From contig NZ_CP043929.1 of the NCBI RefSeq assembly GCF_008632455.1, forward strand, positions 3,658,001-3,722,000: a DNA stretch of 64,000 nt, in the 5' to 3' direction. Numbering within the stretch: position 1 is the stretch's first letter; every line of letters begins with the position of its first letter. The position numbers and the translations under genes were made by a program. This document shows positions 40,961 to 50,006 of this stretch, in pieces. Below the pieces are notes generated by a model, which was not told where the DNA came from, ran no database searches, and saw only the letters and a list, made by a program, of their open reading frames with translations. The DNA comes from Methylomonas rhizoryzae (GTDB lineage Bacteria; Pseudomonadota; Gammaproteobacteria; Methylococcales; Methylomonadaceae).

Positions 40961-41473
40961 TCAGTCGCTTTGTACGATTTCCAGACAGCGCTGCAAGGTG
41001 TAGCGCACGATGAATGCGCACATCAGCACCGGATACACTAGGTAATGTTCGGGTATCCATAGGCTGGCCAGCAGCGCCGGCGCCAATAGAAGCGTGTTGA
41101 AGCGCGCCAGCCGAGTCTGCACGTAAATCAACGAATCGCGCGAGGCTTGATCGAAATAGCGGCTTTTGCTTATCACCGCAAACCATAGCCAGCCGCTCAG
41201 CACGGCAAAAAACGGCGGGAAGGCGAAAAACATCGGCGCGTCCGGGCTGAACAACGGCTTCCAGCAACCGTACCAAGCCCATAGCAGACAAGCCGCAAAA
41301 CCGTCGTGCCAAGCGGCGCCGGACAGTTTTTTCGCAAGGCCTGCCAGATAACAAGCGATAGCCAGGGCAAGCGCCGCCTGCCAAACCGCTGCTTCAAGCA
41401 AATACGGCAGATAGAAACTGTCGGTCAGCAACAAAAAGGTTAACACCAGACAGCTAAGAATGAAGGTCGGCAC
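40961..41473 (-). CDS. Multi-pass membrane protein, function unknown
   Basis: The 170-residue protein has about five hydrophobic segments, beginning MPTFILSCLVLTFLLLTDSF and including FFAFPPFFAVLSGWLWFAVI, and a charged QASRDSLIYVQTRLARFN loop. No family is recognised. It precedes recA by 100 bases in the same direction; an imperfect gccggc hairpin (40894-40923) between them may end its transcript. Confidence 0.75.
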   Translation of the reverse strand: MPTFILSCLVLTFLLLTDSFYLPYLLEAAVWQAALALAIACYLAGLAKKLSGAAWHDGFAACLLWAWYGCWKPLFSPDAPMFFAFPPFFAVLSGWLWFAVISKSRYFDQASRDSLIYVQTRLARFNTLLLAPALLASLWIPEHYLVYPVLMCAFIVRYTLQRCLEIVQSD

Positions 41474-41968
41474 GGAGTTTCGAATCGGCTGGTTAACGAA
41501 AAGGGATGAGTTTGATTATGCCACATATGGCCGGCAAGCCTGTTTCCAGCAAAAAATAGACCATGAAAACTTAGAAATTTTTAATTAAATGATAAAAAGA
41601 CAATATAGCGTCAATCTTTTGTTTAAATGCCCGCGGGCATTATCTAGCAACGTTTAATTTAATCTTCATCCAAATTTCACATAACTCATTACAGAATAAG
41701 CGGGGGTTTTCCGCATTTCCGTTGAGTGATACCGTTTCTCGACAAACGCTGCCGCTCTTCCAGTCCCCTGGATAGATCTTCGCGCATTTCAACCTGCCAA
41801 TGTTCAACCCGAAAAACTATGCCATAATCCACGCAATACTGACTAAGGCAATCCGTGCGAACGTTTAGCCTGCAATATTGACGGTAAGCTTTCTTGATTC
41901 GCGACTAAGGAATTCGCAAGTGGCTCGATAACAAAATTGTAATAAACAATAATTAGGAGACATATACA
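41474..41968. promoter_or_regulatory. Divergent intergenic region with a 16-bp perfect palindrome
   Basis: This 495-base AT-rich gap separates the leftward membrane-protein gene from the rightward biosynthetic operon. The palindrome aatgcccgcgggcatt lies at 41626-41641 and is a candidate operator. A good ribosome site (aggaga, 41955-41960) precedes the GTG at 41969. I could not assign -35/-10 boxes confidently. Confidence 0.5.
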
Positions 41969-44530
41969 GTGGGTAATTTCATCTCAAGATTAACGGCGTC
42001 GATTCAAACCGATTCGAACTCACCCGGTGGAATTACTTTTCCGAAGTTTTTGTTGATCGTTCTGCAACTGGCTTTCATGCTGCTGGCAATGCGCCAGTTT
42101 CAAATCGAAAACGCCGCTTTTCTACGTTTAGCCGTGTTGGCCTTCGGCGGATTTCTGCTGCATGCCTGGCTGCCTCTGGCTTACCGGCTACCGTTTTTTC
42201 TCGGCTTGTCCTTGGCCGGAATCGTGCTGGTGATGGGCTGGCAGAACGGGGCCTGGTTAATCGGCATCGGCTTGTTGTTGATCGGAATTTGTCATCTGCC
42301 GCTGTCTTTCCTGTGGCGCATTGTGCTGTTACTGAGCGTCGGCTCGGTTTTAGCGCTACAACGGGCCGAGTTGCTCGCATTCCCCTGGTCGGCCGCCATT
42401 TGGCCGATCTTAGGCTCCATGTTCATGTTCCGGCTGATCGTGTATATGTACGATTTGCAGCACGATCAAGCGCCGTTCAATTTGTCGCGCAGCCTCAGTT
42501 ATTTCTTCATGCTGCCCAACGCTTGTTTCCCGCTGTTTCCGGTGGTCGACTACAAAACGTTTCGCCGCAATTATTTCGACGCCGACAGCTTTCATATCTA
42601 TCAAACCGGCGTCGATTGGATGCTCAGGGGCGTTACCCAACTGATTATTTACCGGCTGGTTTATTACCATTTGACCTTGGCACCGGCGGAAGTCCACACC
42701 GGCGGAGATTTGGCCCAGTTTTTGTTAGCCAATTTTGCACTGTATTTGCGGGTTTCCGGTCTGTTCCACCTGATCACCGGCCTTTTGCATTTATTCGGGT
42801 TTAGAGTACCGGAAACTCACCATCTCTTTTTCCTAGCCACCAGTTTCAACGACTGGTACCGGCGCGCCAACATCTATTGGAAGGATTTCATGATGAAGGT
42901 GTTTTATTTTCCGGTTTATTTTCGGATAAAAGATTACGGCGCAACCTGGGCGCTGGTTTTATCGACGATGCTGGTGTTTTTTCTGACCTGGTTTCTGCAT
43001 GCCTACCAATGGTTCTGGCTGAGAGGGACCATTTTGTTCGTCCCGCAGGACTTTTTATATTGGGCATTGCTTGGCGCGGTAGTCATCGCCAACTCGTTAT
43101 ATGAAGCCAAATGGGGCAGAACCCGTACCCTGAACAAATCCACCCAAAGCTGGCGCAGCCGGTTGTCGCTTTACCTGCAAACGTTGGTGACGTTTATTGC
43201 GCTGTGCATTTTATGGTCGTTCTGGACCAGCGAATCGATTACAGGCTGGCTGTCGCTGTGGCAAGTATTGGGTTCCGACCCCGCGGCGGCCGAGCCTAAC
43301 AGCAATCCGGTGTTTAATGCACAATCGCTGCTGGTGGCTGCGTTATTAGTGGTTGTCGCCAGCAGCACCGGCACTATAGGCGCATCGGGCAATATACCGC
43401 CGCGTAAAGGCGTTAGCCGAAAAATCTGGTCGCCGGTATCGATCACTACCGTAAAAATCGTGCTGCTGTGCTTGTTGGGCATCGAAGGGATTTATTCGCA
43501 GTTTTCTCCCACCACAGCCACCATGGTGCTGTCTTTACGCTCCAGCCATTTAAGCCGGATAGATACCGCCAAAATGGAACGCGGTTACTACGAAAATCTC
43601 CTGGACGTTAACCGTTTCAATTCGCAGTTATGGGAAGTGTATTCTAAAAAGCCTACCAACTGGATAGACGTGGACTCCAGCAATTTGAAGCGTTTCGTCC
43701 CCGGCTTTGCGCATACCGAACTGATTCCTTCCTTTGCCGAAGACACCAAGTACGGCCGAATTACCATCAATCAATACGGCATGCGCGATAAAGATTATGC
43801 TGTGGCGCCGGAGCCGGGCGTGTTCAGAGCGGCGGTGCTGGGCGCTTCGTCGGTGATGGGCTGGGGCGTCGGCGACGGACAAACCTTCGAAGCGCTATTG
43901 GAAGACCGCCTGAATCGGGAGTTGGTCAACTCGCCTTACGCCAAATACGAATTGTTGAATTTCGGGGTACCCGGCTACAATCCGCCGCAACAACTACCCG
44001 CACTGGAGAAGGCATTCGGCTTTACGCCGAGCGCCGTTTTTTATATCGCCACCGGCCGGGAAATGTCGCGCTCCGCTCGCTATATCGCCACCGCGGTGCG
44101 CGAAAAAATTGCCATTCCTTATCCGGAATTAAGCGCCATCGTCACATCCGCGGCTGTAACCCCGGATATGGACGAAACCACGGCACTAAGACTTTTAGAG
44201 CCTTACGGCCAAGACATACTCACGGCAATTTACCGTCGCATCACCAGCCAATGCCGCGAACGCGGTATCAAGCCGGTACTGATATTTTTACCGCAACTAC
44301 GAGACGGGGTATGGCAGGAAGAAACTGCGCCCAGTCTTAAAATCGCCGCCGCGGAAGGTTTTATCGTGCTCGACTTGAACGGAATGTTCCGCGGCCGCGA
44401 CATTAATACCATTCGTTTGGCCGAATGGGACGAACATCCCAACGGCACCGGTCATCAATTGATTGCATCGGCAATTTACGACGCCTTGCTGGTAAACCGC
44501 GAGGCCGTGTTTTCATCAACCCATCAGTAA
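41969..44530 (+). CDS. MBOAT acyltransferase fused to an SGNH-like domain
   Basis: The 853-residue protein starts with GTG behind an AGGAGA site. The first ~500 residues contain many membrane helices with MBOAT features: SLSYFFMLPNACFPLFPVVD, the FNDWYRRANIYWKDFMMKVFY block and a membrane-embedded histidine (H344) in FLTWFLHAYQWFW. MBOAT enzymes such as DltB, AlgI and PatA move acyl groups across or onto extracytoplasmic acceptors. After a further membrane helix, the C-terminal ~230 residues form an SGNH-like domain (VLGASSVMGWGVGDG with S627/S628, and DEHPNGTGHQ). DltB and DltD provide these two activities as separate proteins. It is 35 bases upstream of the carrier-protein gene. Confidence 0.85.
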   Translation: MGNFISRLTASIQTDSNSPGGITFPKFLLIVLQLAFMLLAMRQFQIENAAFLRLAVLAFGGFLLHAWLPLAYRLPFFLGLSLAGIVLVMGWQNGAWLIGIGLLLIGICHLPLSFLWRIVLLLSVGSVLALQRAELLAFPWSAAIWPILGSMFMFRLIVYMYDLQHDQAPFNLSRSLSYFFMLPNACFPLFPVVDYKTFRRNYFDADSFHIYQTGVDWMLRGVTQLIIYRLVYYHLTLAPAEVHTGGDLAQFLLANFALYLRVSGLFHLITGLLHLFGFRVPETHHLFFLATSFNDWYRRANIYWKDFMMKVFYFPVYFRIKDYGATWALVLSTMLVFFLTWFLHAYQWFWLRGTILFVPQDFLYWALLGAVVIANSLYEAKWGRTRTLNKSTQSWRSRLSLYLQTLVTFIALCILWSFWTSESITGWLSLWQVLGSDPAAAEPNSNPVFNAQSLLVAALLVVVASSTGTIGASGNIPPRKGVSRKIWSPVSITTVKIVLLCLLGIEGIYSQFSPTTATMVLSLRSSHLSRIDTAKMERGYYENLLDVNRFNSQLWEVYSKKPTNWIDVDSSNLKRFVPGFAHTELIPSFAEDTKYGRITINQYGMRDKDYAVAPEPGVFRAAVLGASSVMGWGVGDGQTFEALLEDRLNRELVNSPYAKYELLNFGVPGYNPPQQLPALEKAFGFTPSAVFYIATGREMSRSARYIATAVREKIAIPYPELSAIVTSAAVTPDMDETTALRLLEPYGQDILTAIYRRITSQCRERGIKPVLIFLPQLRDGVWQEETAPSLKIAAAEGFIVLDLNGMFRGRDINTIRLAEWDEHPNGTGHQLIASAIYDALLVNREAVFSSTHQ

Positions 44531-44565
44531 AACAACAACGCATCCGCCAACAGGAGAATCCACAC

Positions 44566-44817
44566 ATGACTCAAGACACACTCGCAATCGTTAAAGAATT
44601 TGTGCTCAGGGAATTTTTGCCGGGGGAAAACCCGGACGAATTGACCGACGATACGCCGCTCATCACCGGCGGTATTCTTGACTCGATTGCAACTTTGCGG
44701 CTGGTTGCATTTTTAGAGGAAAAGTTCGGCGTCAAATTCAAGGCGCACGAAACCGATTCGGAACATCTCGACACCCTAGCCGATATCAGCGCGCTGGTTC
44801 AGGCGAAATTAGGTTAA
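44566..44817 (+). CDS. Acyl/peptidyl carrier protein
   Basis: The 83-residue protein has the four-helix carrier pattern with the phosphopantetheine serine S40 in GGILDSIATLRLVAFLEEKF. The start at 44566 follows a caggag ribosome site; upstream codons in the frame overlap the MBOAT gene and are not used. It is probably the carrier charged by the adenylation enzyme in this operon (48457-50004) and the donor for the MBOAT transferase, as DltC is in the D-alanylation system. Confidence 0.9.
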   Translation: MTQDTLAIVKEFVLREFLPGENPDELTDDTPLITGGILDSIATLRLVAFLEEKFGVKFKAHETDSEHLDTLADISALVQAKLG

Positions 44818-44868
44818 GCGCATACCCACCCGTTGCGATTTCAGCACTATTGGCTAATTGGGAGACCC

Positions 44869-46095
44869 ATGGATAAGCGCCTGGTCGACATTCACGATAG
44901 AACCGTCAGCGGGCGGGTATTCACCGACCCGGATATTTTCGCCCGCGAACAAGCGACAGTGTTTTCCGAAAGCTGGCTTTACCTCGGGCATCGCAGCCAG
45001 TTCAAGGAAAAGGGCGACTTTATCCAGGCTTACGCCGGTACGGTGCCGGTACTGCTTTGCTTGGACGGCGAAGGCCGATTCAATGTGTTTGCCAACGTCT
45101 GCAGCCATCGCGCCGCCAGAGTCTGCCAGCAAGAATACGGCAACGCCAGAAAATTCGTGTGCCCTTACCACAACTGGGTATTCGACAACAAAGGCGATTT
45201 GATCGGCGTCCCCCGCCGCCATTCACCGGAATTCGACAAATCGAAGTGGGGCTTATGCAAAGCCGCCCAGGTTTCTGTGTATCGAGACCTGATTTTTTGC
45301 ACCTTCTCGCCCGCTGCCGCTCCGCTGGAAGACTACCTCGGCGACATGAAATGGTATTTGGATATGTTGTTGGATTGCAACGGCGGCACGGAGGTGTCCA
45401 AGGGCACCCATCGTTCGACCGTGCATTGCAACTGGAAAATTCCAGCGGAACAATTCGGTTCCGACAATTGGCATTTTCAGGCCGTGCACTGCAGCATGGG
45501 CAAACTCGGGCGCCGCAACGAAGACCCGAACAGCGAAGACAGCTTTCACGTCTGGACCGACCAGGGCCACATACTGATCTGTATCGCGCCCAAACAAGAG
45601 GTCGACACCACCTACACGCTTTATCTGGATAAACTGGCGGCCGAACAACGCATCTCGGAAGCCCAACGCAAACTGCTGCGTTGCACCTTGGTCATCACGA
45701 TATTTCCCAATCTGTCCTTCGTCTATTTTCCGGGATTGTGCAGTATCCGCGTCTGGAACCCCAGGTCCCCCGATCAAACCGAATTATGGTCGTGGCCGCT
45801 CTATCACAAGGACGCGCCCGAGCAAATCAAGGATTTGGTCAGAAAACAGGTCACCCGGCTGTTTTCGCCGACCGGCATGCTGGAACAGGACGATTTGGAG
45901 GTGTGGTCACGCTTGGCCGACAATCTAAAAGGGATGCCGCCGGATTTTCGCCTCTGTTACGAATTCGACGCCGACCCGGAAATTCAGAATAGGCCCTTCC
46001 CGGGCCACACCGCTTCATTGCAATCCGATATTGCGGCCTTGGCGTTTTATAAACGTTGGGCGGAGATAATAGCTCACGCGGACGGCACCCCATGA
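44869..46095 (+). CDS. Rieske non-heme iron oxygenase, alpha subunit
   Basis: Ring-hydroxylating oxygenases add one or two oxygen atoms to unactivated rings. The Rieske domain shows C78-x-H80 in VCSHRAARVC and C98-x-x-H101 in CPYHNW. The mononuclear iron ligands are D199-x2-H202-x4-H207 in SDNWHFQAVH, with the third acid likely in QDDLEVWSRL. The start at 44869 has a gggaga site; the frame extends 12 codons further without support. Length is 408 residues. The beta-subunit gene overlaps by 4 bases. No dedicated ferredoxin or reductase gene is near, so electrons must come from elsewhere. Confidence 0.92.
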   Translation: MDKRLVDIHDRTVSGRVFTDPDIFAREQATVFSESWLYLGHRSQFKEKGDFIQAYAGTVPVLLCLDGEGRFNVFANVCSHRAARVCQQEYGNARKFVCPYHNWVFDNKGDLIGVPRRHSPEFDKSKWGLCKAAQVSVYRDLIFCTFSPAAAPLEDYLGDMKWYLDMLLDCNGGTEVSKGTHRSTVHCNWKIPAEQFGSDNWHFQAVHCSMGKLGRRNEDPNSEDSFHVWTDQGHILICIAPKQEVDTTYTLYLDKLAAEQRISEAQRKLLRCTLVITIFPNLSFVYFPGLCSIRVWNPRSPDQTELWSWPLYHKDAPEQIKDLVRKQVTRLFSPTGMLEQDDLEVWSRLADNLKGMPPDFRLCYEFDADPEIQNRPFPGHTASLQSDIAALAFYKRWAEIIAHADGTP

Positions 46096-46568
46096 TCCAC
46101 GACATCGAAAGACTGCTATTTCACGAAGCGCATTTGCTCGACTCCGGCCGCTACCGCGAATGGCTGGAACTTTTAGCCTTGAATTTACGCTACTGGGCTC
46201 CGGTGCGCGCGAATGTGTCCCGCGCGCAGGAAAAACAAGACGAAACGCAGCGGCTGCCACTGTTCGACGAAAACAAAGCCAGTTTGATCTTGCGGGTAGA
46301 CCGCTTGGATACCGAACTCGCTTGGACCGAAATTCCGCCCACCCGGACCCGGCGTTTCATCTCCAACATCACCGCCGATACCGAACAGGACGGTTTGGTG
46401 CTAGTCAGGTCCAACTTCATGGTATTCAGAAGCCGTAGCTTCAGAGAGGAATGGCTGGTCATCGGCTGCCGGGAGGACAAATGGTCGACAGGCGGAAAAT
46501 GGTTGCTACGGGAACGAAAAATCCTTGTCGATCACTGCACCGTCGAAAATCTCTCGCTGTTTCTGTGA
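46092..46568 (+). CDS. Aromatic-ring-hydroxylating oxygenase, beta subunit
   Basis: The 158-residue protein has the SnoaL/NTF2-like beta-subunit pattern: IERLLFHEAHLLDSGRYREW at the start, RLDTELAWTEIPPTRTRRFI in the middle, and KWLLRERKILVDHCTVENLS at the end. The beta subunit shapes the alpha3-beta3 hexamer. The ATG overlaps the alpha-subunit stop as ATGA, confirming co-translation. Confidence 0.9.
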   Translation: MIHDIERLLFHEAHLLDSGRYREWLELLALNLRYWAPVRANVSRAQEKQDETQRLPLFDENKASLILRVDRLDTELAWTEIPPTRTRRFISNITADTEQDGLVLVRSNFMVFRSRSFREEWLVIGCREDKWSTGGKWLLRERKILVDHCTVENLSLFL

Positions 46569-46660
46569 AAAACCATCGTAATGACTACCCGCGTAAACCC
46601 AGGGACGATTTGCCGGACACTTTCAACCACTCGCCTTCAGCCTGCCTTTAGAGGATTTAT

Positions 46661-48409
46661 ATGATGTCAAACCTCGGCCACTCCCTGCCGTCCCTTCGCT
46701 CCGACCTGGTATTGATTCATGCCCCGGCATTTTTCGATTTCCGCAATCGCCGCGACATCTATTTCCCCTTTCTCGGCACCAGCGGCGACGTGCCGATCAC
46801 GCCTTTGTACGAATATTTTCCGGTGGGTTTCAAAACTCTGCAGCGTTTTCTGGGCGAACGCGGCCACGAGGTGCGCATCCTCAATTTAAGCAGCATTCTG
46901 CTGCGCCACCCAGGACTCGACTTCGACAAAATCGCCCTGGCTTTGGATACGCCTCTGGTCGGAATCGATCTGCATTGGATGGTGCACGTACAAGGCAGTC
47001 TTGCAGTCGCCGAACGCATACACGCTTTGCGCCCGGACATCAAAATCATATTCGGCGGCATTTCCTCCACTTATTTCGCCAGCGAGCTGATTCAATATCC
47101 GTACGTCGATATGGTGATGCAGGGCTACAACACCCACGAACCGATGGCGCAGTTGCTGCCCGCGATCAAGGCAGGCCGCGCCCCGAGCGACATCGAGAAC
47201 TTGATGTGGAAAGATCACGACGGCAACGTGCGAATGAACGACTTTGCCCACAAACCGAACGTGTACGGTTGCGGCATAGACTGGTCGCAACAGCCGCGGG
47301 ATGCCAAATCCACCGCTTTACCGATCATGGAGCTCTTATCGACCCAGAACGCCGGTTGTGCTTATAACTGCGGCTGGTGCGGCGGTTCCCGGGAGGCCTT
47401 TCGCCGGGTCTTCAAACGTCACCGCACCATGGCCCGCAAGCCCAAAGAAGAAATCAGCTACGAATTCCAGACCATCCGCAATATTCCGGACGTCAACAAC
47501 TACCACTTCTATTCGGTAGGCTCGTACAACGAATCGCCGCAAGGCATGCATTTCTTTCTGGACTTGGTCGGCGACACCGGCCTCAAGGGCATCAGTTACG
47601 AGCAGTATTTTTTAACCAGCGAGGACATCCTCAAACACATGGTGCGCGCCAACAAGCGCACCAGCATCACCTTGTCGCCGGAAAGCCACGACCACACCAT
47701 TTCCAAGCTATCCGGACGTGGCGTCTATAGCAACGAAGAAATGGAGGCCTGGATAGAGCGGGCCCTGGAAATCGGCATCCATAACATCGACATCTGGTAC
47801 TTTATCGGCATGCCGCAGCAGACTCCACGGTCTGTGGACGAGACGGTGGATTACTGCGCCCATCTGCTGCACAAATTCAAAGGCCGCAACGTCAATCCGA
47901 TGATATGCCCGATGATTCCATTTCTCGACCCCGCTTCGACCTTTTTCGAATTCCCCGAGCAGCACGGCTACCGGGTGTTTCATCGTAGCGCCGAACAGCA
48001 CCGCAAAGCCATGGAAAGCGCATCGCTACTGAACCGGATCAACTACGAAACCCAATGGCTAAGTCGCGAGCAGCTAGTTGACGTCGGCTTCCGCGCGGTA
48101 CGACGATTGATGGAAATCAAAGGCAGCGTCTCCGCTCTGCCCAAGTTTTGCGTCGAGGACTACAACGCGGCCATCGACGACGCGCTGGAATTCATACCGG
48201 TGGTACACGAAGCCGATTGCATCAAAGACCCGGTTGCCCGCGCCCGCGCTCTGGATGCATTAGGAGACGATATTTTGAAACGCAACAACATGATTTTGTT
48301 CGACGGCGTGATGAATCAAGCCTTTCCGTTAAACCGCGGCATAGGCGGCCGCTGGTTCGACGAAATGGGCTGGGACGCCGCCACTCTGGAAGCCGCGGAA
48401 AGCGCTTAA
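46661..48409 (+). CDS. B12-binding radical SAM enzyme, probable C-methyltransferase
   Basis: The N-terminal part (about residues 15-190) looks like a cobalamin-binding domain (VLIHAPAFFDFRNRR, YFPVGFKTLQRFLGERGHEV, VGIDLHWMVHVQGS, IIFGGISSTYFASEL). The radical SAM cluster is C233-x3-C237-x2-C240 in NAGCAYNCGWCGG. The layout recalls CloN6/CouN6, which methylate carrier-bound pyrrole-2-carboxylate at C5 in clorobiocin and coumermycin, and the operon context agrees. The host's own B12 genes at 3.6-8.5 kb would supply the cofactor. Methylation is inferred. Confidence 0.85.
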   Translation: MMSNLGHSLPSLRSDLVLIHAPAFFDFRNRRDIYFPFLGTSGDVPITPLYEYFPVGFKTLQRFLGERGHEVRILNLSSILLRHPGLDFDKIALALDTPLVGIDLHWMVHVQGSLAVAERIHALRPDIKIIFGGISSTYFASELIQYPYVDMVMQGYNTHEPMAQLLPAIKAGRAPSDIENLMWKDHDGNVRMNDFAHKPNVYGCGIDWSQQPRDAKSTALPIMELLSTQNAGCAYNCGWCGGSREAFRRVFKRHRTMARKPKEEISYEFQTIRNIPDVNNYHFYSVGSYNESPQGMHFFLDLVGDTGLKGISYEQYFLTSEDILKHMVRANKRTSITLSPESHDHTISKLSGRGVYSNEEMEAWIERALEIGIHNIDIWYFIGMPQQTPRSVDETVDYCAHLLHKFKGRNVNPMICPMIPFLDPASTFFEFPEQHGYRVFHRSAEQHRKAMESASLLNRINYETQWLSREQLVDVGFRAVRRLMEIKGSVSALPKFCVEDYNAAIDDALEFIPVVHEADCIKDPVARARALDALGDDILKRNNMILFDGVMNQAFPLNRGIGGRWFDEMGWDAATLEAAESA

Positions 48410-48456
48410 CACGCATCCGCGAACGACTATCTCGATTGCCGAGGACGAATCCGCTT

Positions 48457-50004
48457 ATGACGAGTCAAGTTTTACATCAGGCATTTATTCAGGCCGCGCA
48501 ACGCTTTCCGGAACGCATTGCCGTCGTCGAACCGCAGGCCGGCCAACAGACCTACCAGGAGCTGGATAAACTGTCCGACGGTTTCAGGGATTATTTGATC
48601 GCCTCCGGCGTTCGGCCAGGCGACCGGGTAGGCCTTTATATGCGCAAGTCTATCGATACGGTAGCGGCTATTTACGGCATTTTAAAAGCCGGCGCCGCCT
48701 ACGTACCCGTGGATTTCAGCGCGCCGCCCTCCCGCAACGCCTATATCATGCACAACTGCCAGGTCAAAGTGCTGTTGACCGAACGCCGCTTCGAAGAAAA
48801 ATTGCGAGTCGAATTAGCCCGGTTGGGCGCCGAGCCGACACTGTGTTGCATCGAACAAGCCGGCGGCGGCCAGGGTTTAGCCGACGTTCTGGCCGATCTT
48901 TCCCCAGCAGCGGCAACCACGGTCATACCGAACGCCGACGATTTGGCCTACATCCTCTACACCTCCGGTTCCACCGGCAAACCCAAGGGCGTGATGTTGT
49001 CGCACCAAAATGCGGTCAGCTTTGTCGAGTGGTGTTCCGAGGTGTTCGAACCGAGCGAAACCGACCGCTTCTCGTCCCACGCCCCCTTTCATTTCGATTT
49101 GTCGATTTTGGATTTGCATGTGTCGCTGAAGCATGGCGCTGCCCTGGTGCTGGTGCCGGAAGACGTCGGCAAAGAACCCACCAAATTAGCCCCGCTGATT
49201 GCCGAACAGCGCATCAGCTGCTGGTATTCGGCACCGTCCATCCTGAGTTTGCTGGCCCAATTCGGCACATTGGCGGAGTACGACTATTCCGCATTGCGTT
49301 TGGTGTTGTTCGCCGGCGAAGTATTCCCGGTCAAACATTTGCGTAATCTTAGCGAGCAGTGGCCGCATCCGCGCTATTTCAATCTGTACGGCCCGACCGA
49401 AACCAACGTTTGCACCTATTACGAAGTGAAACTGCCGATACCGGAAGACCGCACGATACCTTTTCCTATCGGCGAGGTCTGCAGCCACTTACAAGGCATA
49501 GTAGTCGATAGCGACGACCGCATCGTGCCGAACGGAGAGTCCGGCGAACTGTGCATCAGCGGCAGCGGCGTGATGCAAGGCTATTGGGATTTGGCCGAAC
49601 AAACCGCGCGGGCGTTTTTAAGTTTCGACGGCAAACAGTGGTATCACACCGGTGACATCGTGGTGGAAACCGCACCCGGCTGTTATCTGTATCAAGGCCG
49701 CCGCGACCGCATGGTCAAACGCCGCGGCTACCGGGTAGAGCTTGGCGAAATCGAAGCCGGCTTGTATAAACATCCCGACATCAAGGAAGCCGCGGTACTG
49801 GCGCAGGCCGACGAAGAGGCCGGCATTAAAATCAAGGCCTTTGTCAGCCATCACGGCGAAACCCGGCCGTCCATCATAGCGATGAAACGTTTTTGCACCG
49901 AAAACCTGCCGCTATACATGATTCCCGACGAATTCGTCTGGCTGCCCGAACTGCCGAAAACCTCCACCGACAAAATTGATTACCAAGCCTTGAAGGGGGC
50001 CTGA
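48457..50004 (+). CDS. Amino-acid adenylation enzyme, prolyl-carrier ligase type
   Basis: This 515-residue stand-alone A-domain has A3 LYTSGSTGKPKGVM, A5 YGPTETNVC, A7 WYHTGDIV, A8 RRDRMVKRRGYRVELGEIE and the catalytic Lys in STDKIDYQ. Aligning to GrsA, the specificity residues read D214-L-L, S, L, A, L, V, C and K. I recall the prolyl ligases PltF and RedM as DLLYLALVCK, so at least nine of ten positions agree. It would activate L-proline and load it on the carrier protein. The start at 48457 is chosen over the longer frame, which overlaps the radical SAM gene. Confidence 0.88.
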   Translation: MTSQVLHQAFIQAAQRFPERIAVVEPQAGQQTYQELDKLSDGFRDYLIASGVRPGDRVGLYMRKSIDTVAAIYGILKAGAAYVPVDFSAPPSRNAYIMHNCQVKVLLTERRFEEKLRVELARLGAEPTLCCIEQAGGGQGLADVLADLSPAAATTVIPNADDLAYILYTSGSTGKPKGVMLSHQNAVSFVEWCSEVFEPSETDRFSSHAPFHFDLSILDLHVSLKHGAALVLVPEDVGKEPTKLAPLIAEQRISCWYSAPSILSLLAQFGTLAEYDYSALRLVLFAGEVFPVKHLRNLSEQWPHPRYFNLYGPTETNVCTYYEVKLPIPEDRTIPFPIGEVCSHLQGIVVDSDDRIVPNGESGELCISGSGVMQGYWDLAEQTARAFLSFDGKQWYHTGDIVVETAPGCYLYQGRRDRMVKRRGYRVELGEIEAGLYKHPDIKEAAVLAQADEEAGIKIKAFVSHHGETRPSIIAMKRFCTENLPLYMIPDEFVWLPELPKTSTDKIDYQALKGA

Positions 50005-50006
50005 CC

